This document shows positions 1 through 7,916 of a stretch of DNA of 64,000 nucleotides, in pieces (the first letter of the stretch is position 1; each line of letters begins with the position of its first letter). The notes beneath the pieces are model-generated. The model had not been told where the DNA came from. It made no database searches and saw only the letters and a program-made list of their open reading frames with translations. The position numbers and the translations under genes are program-made. The stretch comes from Halomonas sp. ML-15 (lineage in GTDB: Bacteria > Pseudomonadota > Gammaproteobacteria > Pseudomonadales > Halomonadaceae): NCBI RefSeq assembly GCF_014779595.1, contig NZ_JACXZT010000019.1, positions 866,945 through 930,944 of the forward strand. The letters are read 5' to 3'.

Positions 1-398
1 TCCAGTCATCCAGGATGATCTCCTGCGACAACGCCCATGCGCTGCACCCCAATTTCGCGGACAAGCACGACGCGGCACACGGCCCCGCGATCAACGGCGG
101 GCCGGTGATCAAGGTCAATGCCAACCAGCGCTATGCCACCAACAGTGGCACTGCGGCGATGTTCCGCGACCTGTGCCTCGAGGTCGGGGTGCCGGTACAG
201 ACCTTCGTGACCCGTGCCGACATGGGCTGCGGCAGTACCATCGGCCCGATTACCGCCACCGAGCTCGGTGTGCCGACGCTGGATGTGGGGGTGGCCCAGT
301 GGGGCATGCACTCGATCCGCGAGACAGCCGGCAGTCGCGATGTTGCCCATCTGATCCGCGCCCTCAAGGCGTTCGTCAACCGTCCCATGTTAGCCTGA
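1..398 (+). CDS. apeB: M18 family aminopeptidase, C-terminal part
   Basis: The gene begins before the window; only the last ~132 codons are seen, ending at TGA 396-398. The reading frame is open from base 3. The fragment carries the M18 (aspartyl aminopeptidase) C-terminal signature: a segment with NAHALHPNF and KHD, then [14 protein letters not shown], then [12 protein letters not shown] and a terminal RE segment. M18 enzymes are dinuclear zinc exopeptidases forming large cytoplasmic tetrahedral assemblies that remove N-terminal residues, often acidic ones. The conserved His of the HPN segment and the C-terminal metal-site region are present, so the visible part looks intact. It ends 18 bp from the end of a convergent LysR gene. 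Family assignment is confident; exact substrate is not known. Confidence 0.9.
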   Translation, partial: QSSRMISCDNAHALHPNFADKHDAAHGPAINGGPVIKVNANQRYATNSGTAAMFRDLCLEVGVPVQTFVTRADMGCGSTIGPITATELGVPTLDVGVAQWGMHSIRETAGSRDVAHLIRALKAFVNRPMLA

Positions 399-416
399 CA
401 AGTAGGCCTGATCCCT

Positions 417-1325
417 TCAGGCTAGCGGCAGTGCTCGCCATGGTCCGCGGGCCTGAAGGCGCTCGCGCAGCAGCGCGGCGAGCGCCATCACCGCCGGTCG
501 CGAGGCCGCTTCGATATGCTGCGCCATATGCAGCCGCGCCTCGCAGGGGCGCAGCGGCGGTAATCCTTCCTCGGTGCCCAGCTCGCGCATGGCCGGCGTC
601 AGCCGCTCGCGGTCGATGACGCTGATCGCCAGCCCTGCCTCCACTGCCGTTTCCACCGCATGAATGCTGGTGCTGGTGAACACCGCGTGCCAGGCGGTGC
701 CGGCCGCCTCCAGTGACTGGGTGGCGAGCTCGCGATAGGGGCAGTCCACCTCGTGTAGTGCCAGCGGCACGCTGGGACGCTGGGTGAGATCCCCGGTGCG
801 CGGGCCGGCCCACACCGGCGAGGTTTGCCACAGCGGCTCCCCATCGGGCAGGCGGTGTGGGCGGTCGAGCACCACCGCCAGCGATAGCTGCGAGCGGGTG
901 AGCTGGCGTGCCAGCTCACCGCTGGTGGCGGTGACCGCTTCGAGCAGCACATCGGGGTGGTGGGCCATGAATTCCGGCAGGACCCCGGTGAGCAGCTCGC
1001 GGGCGTAGTCCTCGGGTAGGCCGAGCTTGACCTTGCCCGCCAGCCGGCGCCCGGTGAAGCGCGACAGCATGGCGTCGTGCAGCCGCAGCAGCTCGCGCGA
1101 CTCTTGCAGCAGCGCCTCGCCGGAGGCGGTAGGTGTCACGCCGCGGGGGCCGCGATCCAGCAGCCGCGATCCCAGCGCCTGTTCCAGGCGCTTGATCTGC
1201 ATGCTGATGGCCCCCAGGGTGCGGTGGCGCTCCTCGGCGGCGGCCGCCAGCGAACCGAGCCGGGTGGCGGCGTGGAAACTGCGTAGCAGCTCGAGGTCCA
1301 GGGCAGCGGATGAGCCTTCAGACAT
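417..1325 (-). CDS. LysR family transcriptional regulator
   Basis: 302 residues, the usual LysR length. An N-terminal winged helix-turn-helix (about residues 8-66, with LRSFHAATRLGSLAAAA and a recognition-helix region AISMQIKRLEQ) is followed by a substrate-binding LysR domain (about 95-290). The ATG at 1325 was chosen over a TTG 60 bases upstream because it starts just before the conserved HTH. The gene is divergent from an EamA exporter gene with only 89 bp between starts, the standard layout in which the regulator controls its neighbour and itself. The inducer is unknown. LysR-type regulators act in the cytoplasm as tetramers bound to the shared promoter. Confidence 0.9.
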   Translation of the reverse strand: MSEGSSAALDLELLRSFHAATRLGSLAAAAEERHRTLGAISMQIKRLEQALGSRLLDRGPRGVTPTASGEALLQESRELLRLHDAMLSRFTGRRLAGKVKLGLPEDYARELLTGVLPEFMAHHPDVLLEAVTATSGELARQLTRSQLSLAVVLDRPHRLPDGEPLWQTSPVWAGPRTGDLTQRPSVPLALHEVDCPYRELATQSLEAAGTAWHAVFTSTSIHAVETAVEAGLAISVIDRERLTPAMRELGTEEGLPPLRPCEARLHMAQHIEAASRPAVMALAALLRERLQARGPWRALPLA

Positions 1326-1337
1326 ATTGAAGCCACC

Positions 1338-1348
1338 ATCAATTTGAT
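1338..1348. promoter_or_regulatory. Candidate LysR-type operator between divergent genes
   Basis: A perfect 5-bp inverted repeat, ATCAA-T-TTGAT, lies in the 89-bp region between the LysR and EamA start codons, within an AT-rich patch that contrasts with the GC-rich surroundings. LysR regulators typically bind short AT-rich inverted repeats of this kind. The role is inferred from position and symmetry only. Confidence 0.4.
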
Positions 1349-1414
1349 TTCGATTTATTAAAGGCGTTGTGCGGCGCAGGATCAAGGCCCATTCACCAAT
1401 GTGAGGTCGTGATC

Positions 1415-2341
1415 ATGCTTCCCCCCGCGCTGATATCGCTGGCCTGTGCTGTCGGTTTCGTTATCTGCTGGAGTTCCGGTTTCGTCGGCGGGCGTCTGGC
1501 GACGGCATCGTCGATGCCGATCCTGGCGCTATTCGCCTGGCGCTTCCTGTTTGCCAGCCTGGCGGCGGGGCTCTACTGGCGCTGCAGTGTGCCCCAGCGT
1601 TTGCCTGCCAGGGCACTGCTGGCCGAGGCCGGCGTTGGCTCGCTGACCATGGGGGGCTATCTGCTGGGGATCATCCTGGCCCTGCAGTTTGGGGTCAGTG
1701 CCGGGCTGACAGCGCTGATAGCGGCACTCCAGCCGCTGCTGGCAGCGACCCTGGCTGGCCGTTGGCTGGGTGAGCGGCTAGGGGCCCAGGGCTGGCTGGG
1801 CATGCTGCTGGCAACGCTTGGGGTGGGGGTGTGCGTATTCGATGATATCAACGGCGTTCAGGCGGCACCGCTATGGGCCTACACGTTGCCGCTGCTATCG
1901 GTGGTCTCGGTGACCCTGGGCAGTTTCGTCAGCGTGCGCCGCGCGCTGCGCCTGCCGATGGCGGCGACCCTGACCATGCAGCTGTGGGCGGCCACCTTGA
2001 TCTTTACCCTGGCGGCGCTGATCGCCGGCCAGGGCCGGCTGGCGCTGCCGGTGCTGGATAGCGTCACCCTGGCCTCGATGGCTTGGTTGATCGTGCTCTC
2101 GAGCCTGGGCGGTTACGGTTTCTTCGTGGCCTGCCTGCGGCGGCTGGGGGTCACTCAGACCTCGACGCTGGTCTACCTGACGCCGCCGGTCACCCTGGTA
2201 TGGGCGGCGCTGATGTTCGGCGAGCTGCCGGGCCGCTGGGGGATCGTGGGCATGCTGGTGGCACTGCTGGGGGTGGTGATTGCGCTATGCCGCGGGCGCT
2301 TGACCGTCACGCCGTCGCTAGGAGGTACCCAGCGAGCTTGA
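1415..2341 (+). CDS. EamA/DMT family transporter
   Basis: 308 residues, highly hydrophobic, with the ten-helix two-repeat organisation of the drug/metabolite transporter (EamA) family. The second half has the typical family segment GYGFFVACLRRLGVTQTS and ends with PVTLVWAALMFGE then two last helices. The ATG at 1415 follows a GAGG sequence at good spacing; an upstream GTG in the same frame would add a non-hydrophobic leader and is unlikely. EamA proteins are inner-membrane exporters of amino acids or other metabolites, but substrate cannot be deduced. The divergent LysR gene is the probable regulator. Confidence 0.88.
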   Translation: MLPPALISLACAVGFVICWSSGFVGGRLATASSMPILALFAWRFLFASLAAGLYWRCSVPQRLPARALLAEAGVGSLTMGGYLLGIILALQFGVSAGLTALIAALQPLLAATLAGRWLGERLGAQGWLGMLLATLGVGVCVFDDINGVQAAPLWAYTLPLLSVVSVTLGSFVSVRRALRLPMAATLTMQLWAATLIFTLAALIAGQGRLALPVLDSVTLASMAWLIVLSSLGGYGFFVACLRRLGVTQTSTLVYLTPPVTLVWAALMFGELPGRWGIVGMLVALLGVVIALCRGRLTVTPSLGGTQRA

Positions 2342-2358
2342 TCGTGGGGTGTGAAACG

Positions 2359-2387
2359 AAAAACCCCGCTGCCATGGGCAGCGGGGT
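2359..2387 (-). terminator. Rho-independent terminator after tRNA-Met
   Basis: A perfect 11-bp stem (2363-2373 with 2377-2387, ACCCCGCTGCC/GGCAGCGGGGT) with a 3-base loop is followed on the minus strand by five T residues. It lies just downstream of the minus-strand tRNA-Met gene. The plus-strand side has no T-run, so it serves the tRNA transcript. Confidence 0.85.
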
Positions 2388-2397
2388 AATCGATTCG

Positions 2398-2474
2398 TGG
2401 TGGCTACGCCCTGATTCGAACAGGGGACCCCATCATTATGAGTGATGTGCTCTAACCAGCTGAGCTACGTAGCC
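2398..2474 (-). tRNA. Elongator tRNA-Met (CAT)
   Basis: The minus-strand 77-base sequence folds as a complete cloverleaf. The acceptor stem is GGCTACG/CGTAGCC with discriminator A and encoded CCA. The D-arm sequence is GCTCAGCTGGTTAGAGC, the anticodon loop is CTCATAA with anticodon CAT, and the T-arm is CCCTGTTCGAATCAGGG. It closely resembles E. coli elongator tRNA-Met rather than the initiator, since the acceptor starts with a G-C pair. It follows ychF, as in Pseudomonas, but has its own promoter and terminator. Confidence 0.97.
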
Positions 2475-2485
2475 AACGGAGGCGA

Positions 2486-2514
2486 ATCATACGGGTAAGG
2501 GCATGATCCGTCAA
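2486..2514 (-). promoter_or_regulatory. Sigma-70 promoter of tRNA-Met
   Basis: On the minus strand TTGACG (2509-2514) and TATGAT (2486-2491) are separated by exactly 17 bases, and the tRNA 5' end is 12 bases downstream of the -10 hexamer. Both hexamers differ from consensus at one position. This is the clearest sigma-70 promoter in the window. Confidence 0.85.
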
Positions 2515-2577
2515 CCATTTTAGGTTATGACTGAACACTGGCAGCGCTCGCGGACTTGTTCAGATACAACCTGGCTT

Positions 2578-3669
2578 CTAGACATTGAACCGGAAGTGGA
2601 TCACGTCGCCATCCTTGACGACGTACTCCTTGCCCTCCAGGCGCCATTTGCCGGCGTCCTTGGCACCCTGTTCGCCGCCCAGCTCGACGTAGTCGTCGTA
2701 GCCGATCACTTCGGCGCGAATAAAGCCCTTCTGGAAGTCGGTATGGATCACGCCTGCGGCCTCGGGGGCGGTGGCGCCGACCTTGACGGTCCAGGCGCGC
2801 ACCTCTTTGACCCCGGCAGTGAAGTAGGTCTGCAGGTCGAGCAGCGCATAGCCGGCGCGGATCACCCGGTCGAGGCCTGGCTCGTCCATGCCCATCTCGT
2901 CGAGGAACATGGCGCGCTCCTCGTCATCCAGCTCGGCGATCTCGGCCTCGATCTGGTTGCATACCGGTACCACCACCGCGTTTTCCTCGGCGGCGATCTC
3001 GCGTACCACGTCGAGGTAGGGGTTGGCCTCAAAGCCATCCTCGTTGACGTTGGCGATGTACATGGTCGGCTTGAGGGTCAAGAAGCCGAAACTCTTGAGC
3101 TGCTTCTTGTCATCGTCATCGAGGCCGACGCTGCGCAGCGGCAGGCCTTCGGCGAGGTGCGGCTGGATGCGTTCGAGGATCGCCTTGGTGGCGATGGCGT
3201 CCTTGTCGCCGCCCTTGGCGATTTTTACCAGGCGCTGGATGGCGCGCTCGACGGTGTCCAGGTCGGCCAATGCCAGCTCGAGGTTGATGGTCTCGATATC
3301 GTTGCGCGGGTCGACCTGATTGGCGACGTGAATGACGTTGTCGTTGTCGAAGCAGCGTACCACGTGGGCGATGGCCTGAGTCTCGCGGATATTGGCCAGG
3401 AACTTGTTGCCCAGCCCCTCGCCCTTGGAGGCGCCGGCCACCAGGCCGGCGATGTCGACGAACTCCATGGTGGTCGGCAGCACCTTCTGCGGCTTGACGA
3501 TATCGGCCAGCTTGTCGAGACGCGGATCGGGCATCGGTACGATACCGACGTTGGGCTCGATGGTGCAGAACGGGAAGTTCTCGGCGTCGATACCGGACTT
3601 GGTCAGTGCGTTGAAGAGGGTGGACTTGCCGACGTTGGGCAGGCCGACGATACCGCAGTTGAAACCCAT
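2578..3669 (-). CDS. ychF: Redox-regulated ATPase/GTPase YchF (Obg family)
   Basis: 363 residues, the full YchF length. The N-terminal P-loop is GLPNVGKS (residues 9-16), followed by switch elements and G3 motif DIAGLV. A central helical coiled-coil region comes next, and the C-terminal TGS-like domain ends with [17 protein letters not shown]. YchF binds ATP in preference to GTP, associates with ribosomes and influences oxidative-stress responses. It is the last protein gene of the minus-strand lolB-ispE-prs-rplY-pth-ychF array; pth lies 75 bp upstream. The ATG at 3669 leads directly into the conserved MGFNCGIVG start. No anomalies. Confidence 0.97.
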   Translation of the reverse strand: MGFNCGIVGLPNVGKSTLFNALTKSGIDAENFPFCTIEPNVGIVPMPDPRLDKLADIVKPQKVLPTTMEFVDIAGLVAGASKGEGLGNKFLANIRETQAIAHVVRCFDNDNVIHVANQVDPRNDIETINLELALADLDTVERAIQRLVKIAKGGDKDAIATKAILERIQPHLAEGLPLRSVGLDDDDKKQLKSFGFLTLKPTMYIANVNEDGFEANPYLDVVREIAAEENAVVVPVCNQIEAEIAELDDEERAMFLDEMGMDEPGLDRVIRAGYALLDLQTYFTAGVKEVRAWTVKVGATAPEAAGVIHTDFQKGFIRAEVIGYDDYVELGGEQGAKDAGKWRLEGKEYVVKDGDVIHFRFNV

Positions 3670-3744
3670 TGGAGCATCCTGAAAAGTGTTCGAAAGTGAC
3701 GATTGGCCGGTATTCTACGGCAAGCGGGCGAGAGCGCCCAGCAT

Positions 3745-4329
3745 TCAGCCCTTGAAGCTATGGAGGCGGTTCATGGCCCGGGCCCAGTCGCCGCTGACGG
3801 CGTCGGGCAGGGTGGCCGCGATTTCATCCAGGGCGGCGTCGATGGCGCTGCGCTCGGCCTTGCCGGGGCGCCCCAGCACATAGTTGACCACCTGGCCGGC
3901 TTCACCGGGATGGCCGATGCCGATGCGCAGGCGGTGGAACGACTTGTCGTTGCCCAGGGCGCTGATGATATCGCGCAGGCCGTTATGACCACCGTGGCCG
4001 CCGCCGCTCTTGTAGCGCGCGGTGCCGGGAGCGATATCGAGCTCGTCATGAGCGACCAGCAGTTCGTCAGGGGCGATCTTGAAGAATTGGCACAGCGCCG
4101 CGACGGCGCCGCCGCTGCGGTTCATGTAGGTCTGCGGGTTGAGCAGATGCAGTTCGTGGCCGGCCAGCGAGATCTTGGCGTAGTAGCCGAGGAACTTGCG
4201 CTCGGCACGCAGCGGCGTTTGGAGGTCCTTGGCGAGTGCCTCGACCAGCCAGGCGCCAGCGTTGTGACGCGTTTCTGCGTACTTGTCACCCGGATTGCCG
4301 AGCCCGATAAGCGCCTTGACCTGGGGCAT
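3745..4329 (-). CDS. pth: Peptidyl-tRNA hydrolase
   Basis: 194 residues. Pth cleaves the ester bond of peptidyl-tRNAs that drop off ribosomes, recycling tRNA in the cytoplasm. The N-terminal GLGNPG motif (9-14), catalytic-type His22 in RHNAG, the NPQTYMNRSGGAV segment and HDELDIAPG are all present. The start at 4329 was chosen because a strong AAGGAGG (4339-4345) lies nine bases upstream; an in-frame ATG ten codons further upstream would be out of register with homologues. It lies between rplY and ychF, with the rplY terminator just before it, so some read-through or an extra promoter must supply its transcript. Confidence 0.97.
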   Translation of the reverse strand: MPQVKALIGLGNPGDKYAETRHNAGAWLVEALAKDLQTPLRAERKFLGYYAKISLAGHELHLLNPQTYMNRSGGAVAALCQFFKIAPDELLVAHDELDIAPGTARYKSGGGHGGHNGLRDIISALGNDKSFHRLRIGIGHPGEAGQVVNYVLGRPGKAERSAIDAALDEIAATLPDAVSGDWARAMNRLHSFKG

Positions 4330-4357
4330 GTCGAGGATCCTCCTTGAAAGTACAGGC

Positions 4358-4386
4358 AAAAAAAATCAAGCGCCGAAGCGCTTGAT
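4358..4386 (-). terminator. Rho-independent terminator after rplY
   Basis: On the minus strand a 9-bp perfect stem ATCAAGCGC/GCGCTTGAT with a 4-base loop is followed by a run of eight T residues (one shared with the stem). It lies between the rplY stop and the pth ribosome-binding site. Confidence 0.85.
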
Positions 4387-4398
4387 CCTAACCCAGAG

Positions 4399-4420
4399 GG
4401 GCACTCCCATGGGAGTGCCC
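4399..4420 (-). terminator. Second hairpin after rplY
   Basis: A perfect 22-base palindrome, arms GGGCACTCCC/GGGAGTGCCC flanking AT, lies 12 bases upstream of the T-tailed rplY terminator stem. It has no T-run of its own. It may help termination or protect the 3' end of the rplY message. Confidence 0.55.
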
Positions 4421-4434
4421 TGGACACTATCCGA

Positions 4435-5106
4435 TTACTCGGACTTGCCCTCATCTTCAGCGCTGTCACCTTTGGTTTCAGGCGCTTCGGGTGCTTCGGG
4501 TGCGTCGTCATCTTCCTCGGCACGGACCTTGGCCTTGGTGACGTTGAGGATGGCGTTGTCGTGGTCTTCGCCGTGGGTCAGAGCAACCAGGGTCACGCCG
4601 GCCGGTACGCTAAGGTCGGACAGGTGCAGGGTGGTGCCCAGCTCGACGTCGGTGATGTCGACCTCCAGGTACTCCGGCAGATCCTTCGGCAGGCAGCTGA
4701 CTTCCACCTCGTTGGCGAGTACGTGGAGTTCACCGTCCTGATCCTTGATCGCCGCACACTTGTCTTCACCGACTACGTGCAGCGGCACGTTGAGGGTGAT
4801 CTCGTGGGTAGCATCGACACGCATGAAGTCCGCGTGGATGACCAGCGGCTTGTACGGGTGACGCTGAAGGTCACGCACGACGACCTGCTGCGGCTTGCCT
4901 GCGACCTCGAGGGTGATCAGCGAGGAGAAGAACGACTCGTCCTCGATCGCCTTGTAGAAGGAGGTCTTGTCCACGGCGATGGACTCAGGCGCTGCTTCAC
5001 CACCATAGATGATGGCCGGCACCTGTTGGTTCGCACGACGCAGGCGGCGGCTCGCACCTTTCCCCAGGTCGTTGCGAACGCTGGCAGTAAGAGTGAAATC
5101 TGACAT
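4435..5106 (-). CDS. rplY: 50S ribosomal protein bL25 (long CTC/TL5 form)
   Basis: 223 residues. This is the two-domain form: an N-terminal 5S-rRNA-binding bL25 domain (about 1-95), a C-terminal TL5 beta domain (about 96-190), and a very acidic tail rich in Glu, Asp, Ala and Pro. The short E. coli protein has only the first domain. It binds 5S rRNA in the central protuberance of the 50S subunit. The start MSDFTL at 5106 was preferred to an ATG five codons upstream because GAGGT inside that upstream segment provides the Shine-Dalgarno sequence. Two hairpins follow the stop. The prs-rplY-pth order is conserved in pseudomonads. Confidence 0.96.
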   Translation of the reverse strand: MSDFTLTASVRNDLGKGASRRLRRANQQVPAIIYGGEAAPESIAVDKTSFYKAIEDESFFSSLITLEVAGKPQQVVVRDLQRHPYKPLVIHADFMRVDATHEITLNVPLHVVGEDKCAAIKDQDGELHVLANEVEVSCLPKDLPEYLEVDITDVELGTTLHLSDLSVPAGVTLVALTHGEDHDNAILNVTKAKVRAEEDDDAPEAPEAPETKGDSAEDEGKSE

Positions 5107-5221
5107 TAGGTATAACCTCATGGTTAATCAAGAGAACGCCATCGCCCGCGACCAGACGTATGGCGCTCTCGGGGCCCGGCGGTTGCCGGACTCGTATCCG
5201 CGCACTGAACCCTGACTGACG

Positions 5222-6163
5222 TCAGTGGAACATCGCGCTGACGGATTCTTCGTTGCTGACCCGGCGGATCGCCTCGGCGATCAGCCCGGCCACCGACAGC
5301 TGGCGAATCTTGCCGCTGCGGCGGGCGGACTCGGACAGCGGGATGGTATCGGCGACGACGACCTCGTCGAGCACCGAGCCCATGATGTTGTCCACCGCCG
5401 GGCCAGACAGGATCGGGTGGGTAGCATAGGCTACCACACGGCGTGCGCCATGCTGCTTTAGCGCTTCGCCGGCCTTGCACAGGGTGCCGGCGGTATCGAT
5501 CATGTCGTCCACCACCACGCAGGTGCGGTCCTGGATCTCGCCGATGATGTGCATCACCTGTGCCTGGTTGGCCTGGGGGCGACGCTTGTCGATGATGGCG
5601 AGATCGGCATTCAGCTGTTTGGCGATGGCCCGGGCACGGACCACGCCGCCGACGTCCGGTGATACCACCACCAGGTCGTCGTAATTCTGGCGCTCGATAT
5701 CGTCGAGCAGGATCGGTGAGCCGTAGACGTTGTCCACCGGCACATCGAAGAAGCCCTGGATCTGGTCGGCGTGCAGATCCATGGTCATGACCCGGTCGAC
5801 GCCGGCCTTGACCATCATGTCGGCGACTACCTTGGCCGAGATCGGCACCCGGGCGGAGCGCACTCGGCGATCCTGACGGGCGTAGCCGAAATAGGGCACT
5901 ACGGCGGTGATGCGTGCCGCCGAGGCGCGCCGCAGGGCATCGACCATCAGGATCAGTTCCATCAGGTTGTCGTTGGTCGGCGCGCAGGTGGACTGCAGGA
6001 TGAAGACATCCTTGCCGCGCACGTTCTCGTTGATCTCGACCGCGATTTCCCCATCGCTGAACTGGCCGACTGTCGCATGGCCGAGGCGGTTATCGAGTCC
6101 TTCGGCAATCTTGCGGGCGAGTTCGGGATTGGCGTTCCCGGCGAAAACCATCAATTTTGACAC
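5222..6163 (-). CDS. prs: Ribose-phosphate pyrophosphokinase
   Basis: 313 residues. Prs makes PRPP from ribose 5-phosphate and ATP for purine, pyrimidine, histidine, tryptophan and NAD synthesis. Diagnostic segments are [16 protein letters not shown] near the N-terminus, the ATP-binding loop YARQDRR with [18 protein letters not shown], and the PRPP loop [12 protein letters not shown]. The start codon is GTG, followed by TCAAAATTG; AAGGTGG seven bases upstream supports it. It lies between tRNA-Gln (71 bp upstream) and rplY (115 bp downstream). hisG and hisD, consumers of PRPP and its product, are elsewhere in this window. Confidence 0.97.
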   Translation of the reverse strand: MSKLMVFAGNANPELARKIAEGLDNRLGHATVGQFSDGEIAVEINENVRGKDVFILQSTCAPTNDNLMELILMVDALRRASAARITAVVPYFGYARQDRRVRSARVPISAKVVADMMVKAGVDRVMTMDLHADQIQGFFDVPVDNVYGSPILLDDIERQNYDDLVVVSPDVGGVVRARAIAKQLNADLAIIDKRRPQANQAQVMHIIGEIQDRTCVVVDDMIDTAGTLCKAGEALKQHGARRVVAYATHPILSGPAVDNIMGSVLDEVVVADTIPLSESARRSGKIRQLSVAGLIAEAIRRVSNEESVSAMFH

Positions 6164-6233
6164 GCGCAGCCACCTTTTGGGAGTCTTGGGTCTCGTTCAG
6201 GGATGCACATGGCCTGAGGGAGGATAGGGGAAA

Positions 6234-6308
6234 TGGCTGGGGTACCAGGACTCGAACCTGGGAATGCCGATACCAAAAACCGGTGCCTTACCACTTGGCT
6301 ATACCCCA
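6234..6308 (-). tRNA. tRNA-Gln (TTG)
   Basis: The 75-base minus-strand sequence has acceptor stem TGGGGTA/TACCCCA, discriminator G and encoded CCA, the characteristic U1-A72 pair of tRNA-Gln, anticodon TTG in a TTTTGGT loop, and T-arm CCAGGTTCGAGTCCTGG. It closely resembles E. coli tRNA-Gln(UUG). It lies 32 bp after the ispE stop and 70 bp before prs, so it is probably processed from a shared transcript. Confidence 0.97.
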
Positions 6309-6340
6309 GCAACCTTTACCGCTCACTCCCGCGTCATGCA

Positions 6341-7249
6341 TTAGCATGTCGCGTTGGGCCAACAGGAGGCAGACTCGCTGCCTGCGTATCCCAGCGCCGC
6401 ATGAAGGGGAGAAACGTTATGACCGCGGGCCTTGAAGGCCTGCCAGTCATGGCTCATCCGCTGCAAAATGCTATCGGCTTGCGCCTCACCCGTCAATCGA
6501 GCAAAGAGGCAGGCGCCGGTGCCGGTCAGCATGGTCGGTGCCTGGCCTGCCAGCCAGTCGATGGCGCGGGCGACCTCGGGATACAGCGTGCGCACCGTGG
6601 GCTCACAGTCATTGCGCCACGTCGTCGCCCCCTGCAGTGCGCGCGCCATACTAATGGGGGGGGTGTTACGTGTCAATTGCGGGGCCTGGAACACCGCCGG
6701 TGTCGAGACCATTACCCCGGGGTGAATCACCACGAACCAGGGGGTATCCAGCTCTACCGGGGTGAGGTGCTCGCCGATACCTTCGGCCCAGGCGGCGCGG
6801 CCGCGCACGAATACCGGCACGTCGGCCCCTAGCATGAGGCCGAGGGCGGCCAGGCGCTCCTCGCCGAACCGCAAGTCCCATAGCCTGTCCAGTGCCAGCA
6901 AGGCGGTGGCGGCGTCCGAGCTGCCTCCGCCGAGGCCGCCGCCCAGGGGCAGACGCTTGACGAGATGAATATCGGCGCCCAGCGCGCAGCCGCTGTCACG
7001 CTGCAGCAGCTGGGCGGCGCGCATGATCAAGTTGTCGTGGTCGGCTACGCCGGGCAGCGCTGGGGTCAAGCGGATCTCGCCATCGTCTCGACGACGAAAG
7101 TGCAGCTCGTCGCCGTGGTCGAGAAATTGAAACAGCGTCTGCAGCTCGTGGTAGCCGTCGCTGCGCCGTCCGGTGATGTGCAGCATGCGGTTGAGCTTGG
7201 CCGGCGCCGGCAGCACCAGCTCGGCGCGGAAGGGGGCTTCACTCACCAC
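6341..7249 (-). CDS. ispE: 4-diphosphocytidyl-2-C-methyl-D-erythritol kinase
   Basis: 302 residues. IspE phosphorylates CDP-methylerythritol at the 2-hydroxyl in the MEP isoprenoid pathway. The GHMP-kinase signature is seen: PAPAKLN with Lys18 near the N-terminus, the ATP loop PLGGGLGGGSSDAATA (101-116), and LGADVPVF with the catalytic-type Asp. The start is GTG, either at 7249 or one codon later at 7246; both overlap the end of lolB by a few bases, and GGAAGAG lies at a suitable distance. The overlap implies translational coupling with lolB. tRNA-Gln follows. The C-terminus is slightly extended and Cys-containing, but the enzyme looks complete. Confidence 0.95.
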   Translation of the reverse strand: MVSEAPFRAELVLPAPAKLNRMLHITGRRSDGYHELQTLFQFLDHGDELHFRRRDDGEIRLTPALPGVADHDNLIMRAAQLLQRDSGCALGADIHLVKRLPLGGGLGGGSSDAATALLALDRLWDLRFGEERLAALGLMLGADVPVFVRGRAAWAEGIGEHLTPVELDTPWFVVIHPGVMVSTPAVFQAPQLTRNTPPISMARALQGATTWRNDCEPTVRTLYPEVARAIDWLAGQAPTMLTGTGACLFARLTGEAQADSILQRMSHDWQAFKARGHNVSPLHAALGYAGSESASCWPNATC

Positions 7250-7859
7250 TCTCTTCCAGCCGCCAGTCGTTGACCACCAGAGTCACGCGAATGTCGTCGA
7301 AGGTCATCACCAGACGGCGCGGCAGCCACAGCGACTCGGCCTCTATCCAGTCACGGTACTCGATCTCCCAGCCATCCTGGCGCAGCAGCTCGGGAAAGCC
7401 CTGGTCGTCGTGGTCGAGATCGTGGCGGCTGTCGGGGTCGGGCAGGCCGCGGACCCAGTGGTCGAGGGCCGACACCGGCAGCGCCCAGCCGAGCTGCTCT
7501 TCCATCAGTGCCTCGGGGCTCTCGGCCTCGAAGCGCCCCTGGTTGGTGGTCAGACTGACCTGGCCGTCGCGGCCTTCGAGAATGCTGGTGCCGGCGCCGA
7601 ACGGGCCGCTCAGCAGCAGACGATAATAGTGGGGGCGCTGTAGCCAGTCGAGATTGGCGGTGGTGGAGTCGCCGGGGGCACGAATGCCGATCCGGCCGGC
7701 CAGGCGCCAGCGCTCCAGCGCTTCCACGGCGCTGAGCTGCTCTCCCCATTCGCCGCGGTCGGCGAGGGCGTCGGCATCCGGAGCGCGGCTGGCGCAGCCT
7801 GCCAGCATCGATAGCGTGAGCAGCACTGCCAGTGACATCACTGTCTTGGTGGGCTTCAT
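7239..7859 (-). CDS. lolB: Outer-membrane lipoprotein insertion protein LolB
   Basis: 206 residues. LolB receives lipoproteins from periplasmic LolA and inserts them into the outer membrane. The ATG at 7859 gives a classic lipoprotein signal, a hydrophobic stretch ending LSMLAGC with Cys22 as the lipidation site; a start 12 codons upstream would spoil this. The mature part shows the LolB pattern: WRLAGRIGIRAPGDS, then LDWLQRPHYYRLLLSGPFGAG, and a C-terminal LPRRLVMTFDDIRVTLVVNDWRL. The 3' end overlaps ispE. The TPR lipoprotein gene lies 57 bp upstream on the same strand. Confidence 0.95.
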   Translation of the reverse strand: MKPTKTVMSLAVLLTLSMLAGCASRAPDADALADRGEWGEQLSAVEALERWRLAGRIGIRAPGDSTTANLDWLQRPHYYRLLLSGPFGAGTSILEGRDGQVSLTTNQGRFEAESPEALMEEQLGWALPVSALDHWVRGLPDPDSRHDLDHDDQGFPELLRQDGWEIEYRDWIEAESLWLPRRLVMTFDDIRVTLVVNDWRLEESGE

Positions 7860-7916
7860 TATGGGCTCATTTCCCTTTGGTCGGTTACCTGACATGCAGT
7901 CGGGCGATGGTCTGGA

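Noticed and set aside
2083-2445. 120-codon plus-strand frame running into the tRNA-Met gene
   Set aside because: It overlaps the end of the EamA gene in another frame, the terminator and the tRNA, all of which are well supported.
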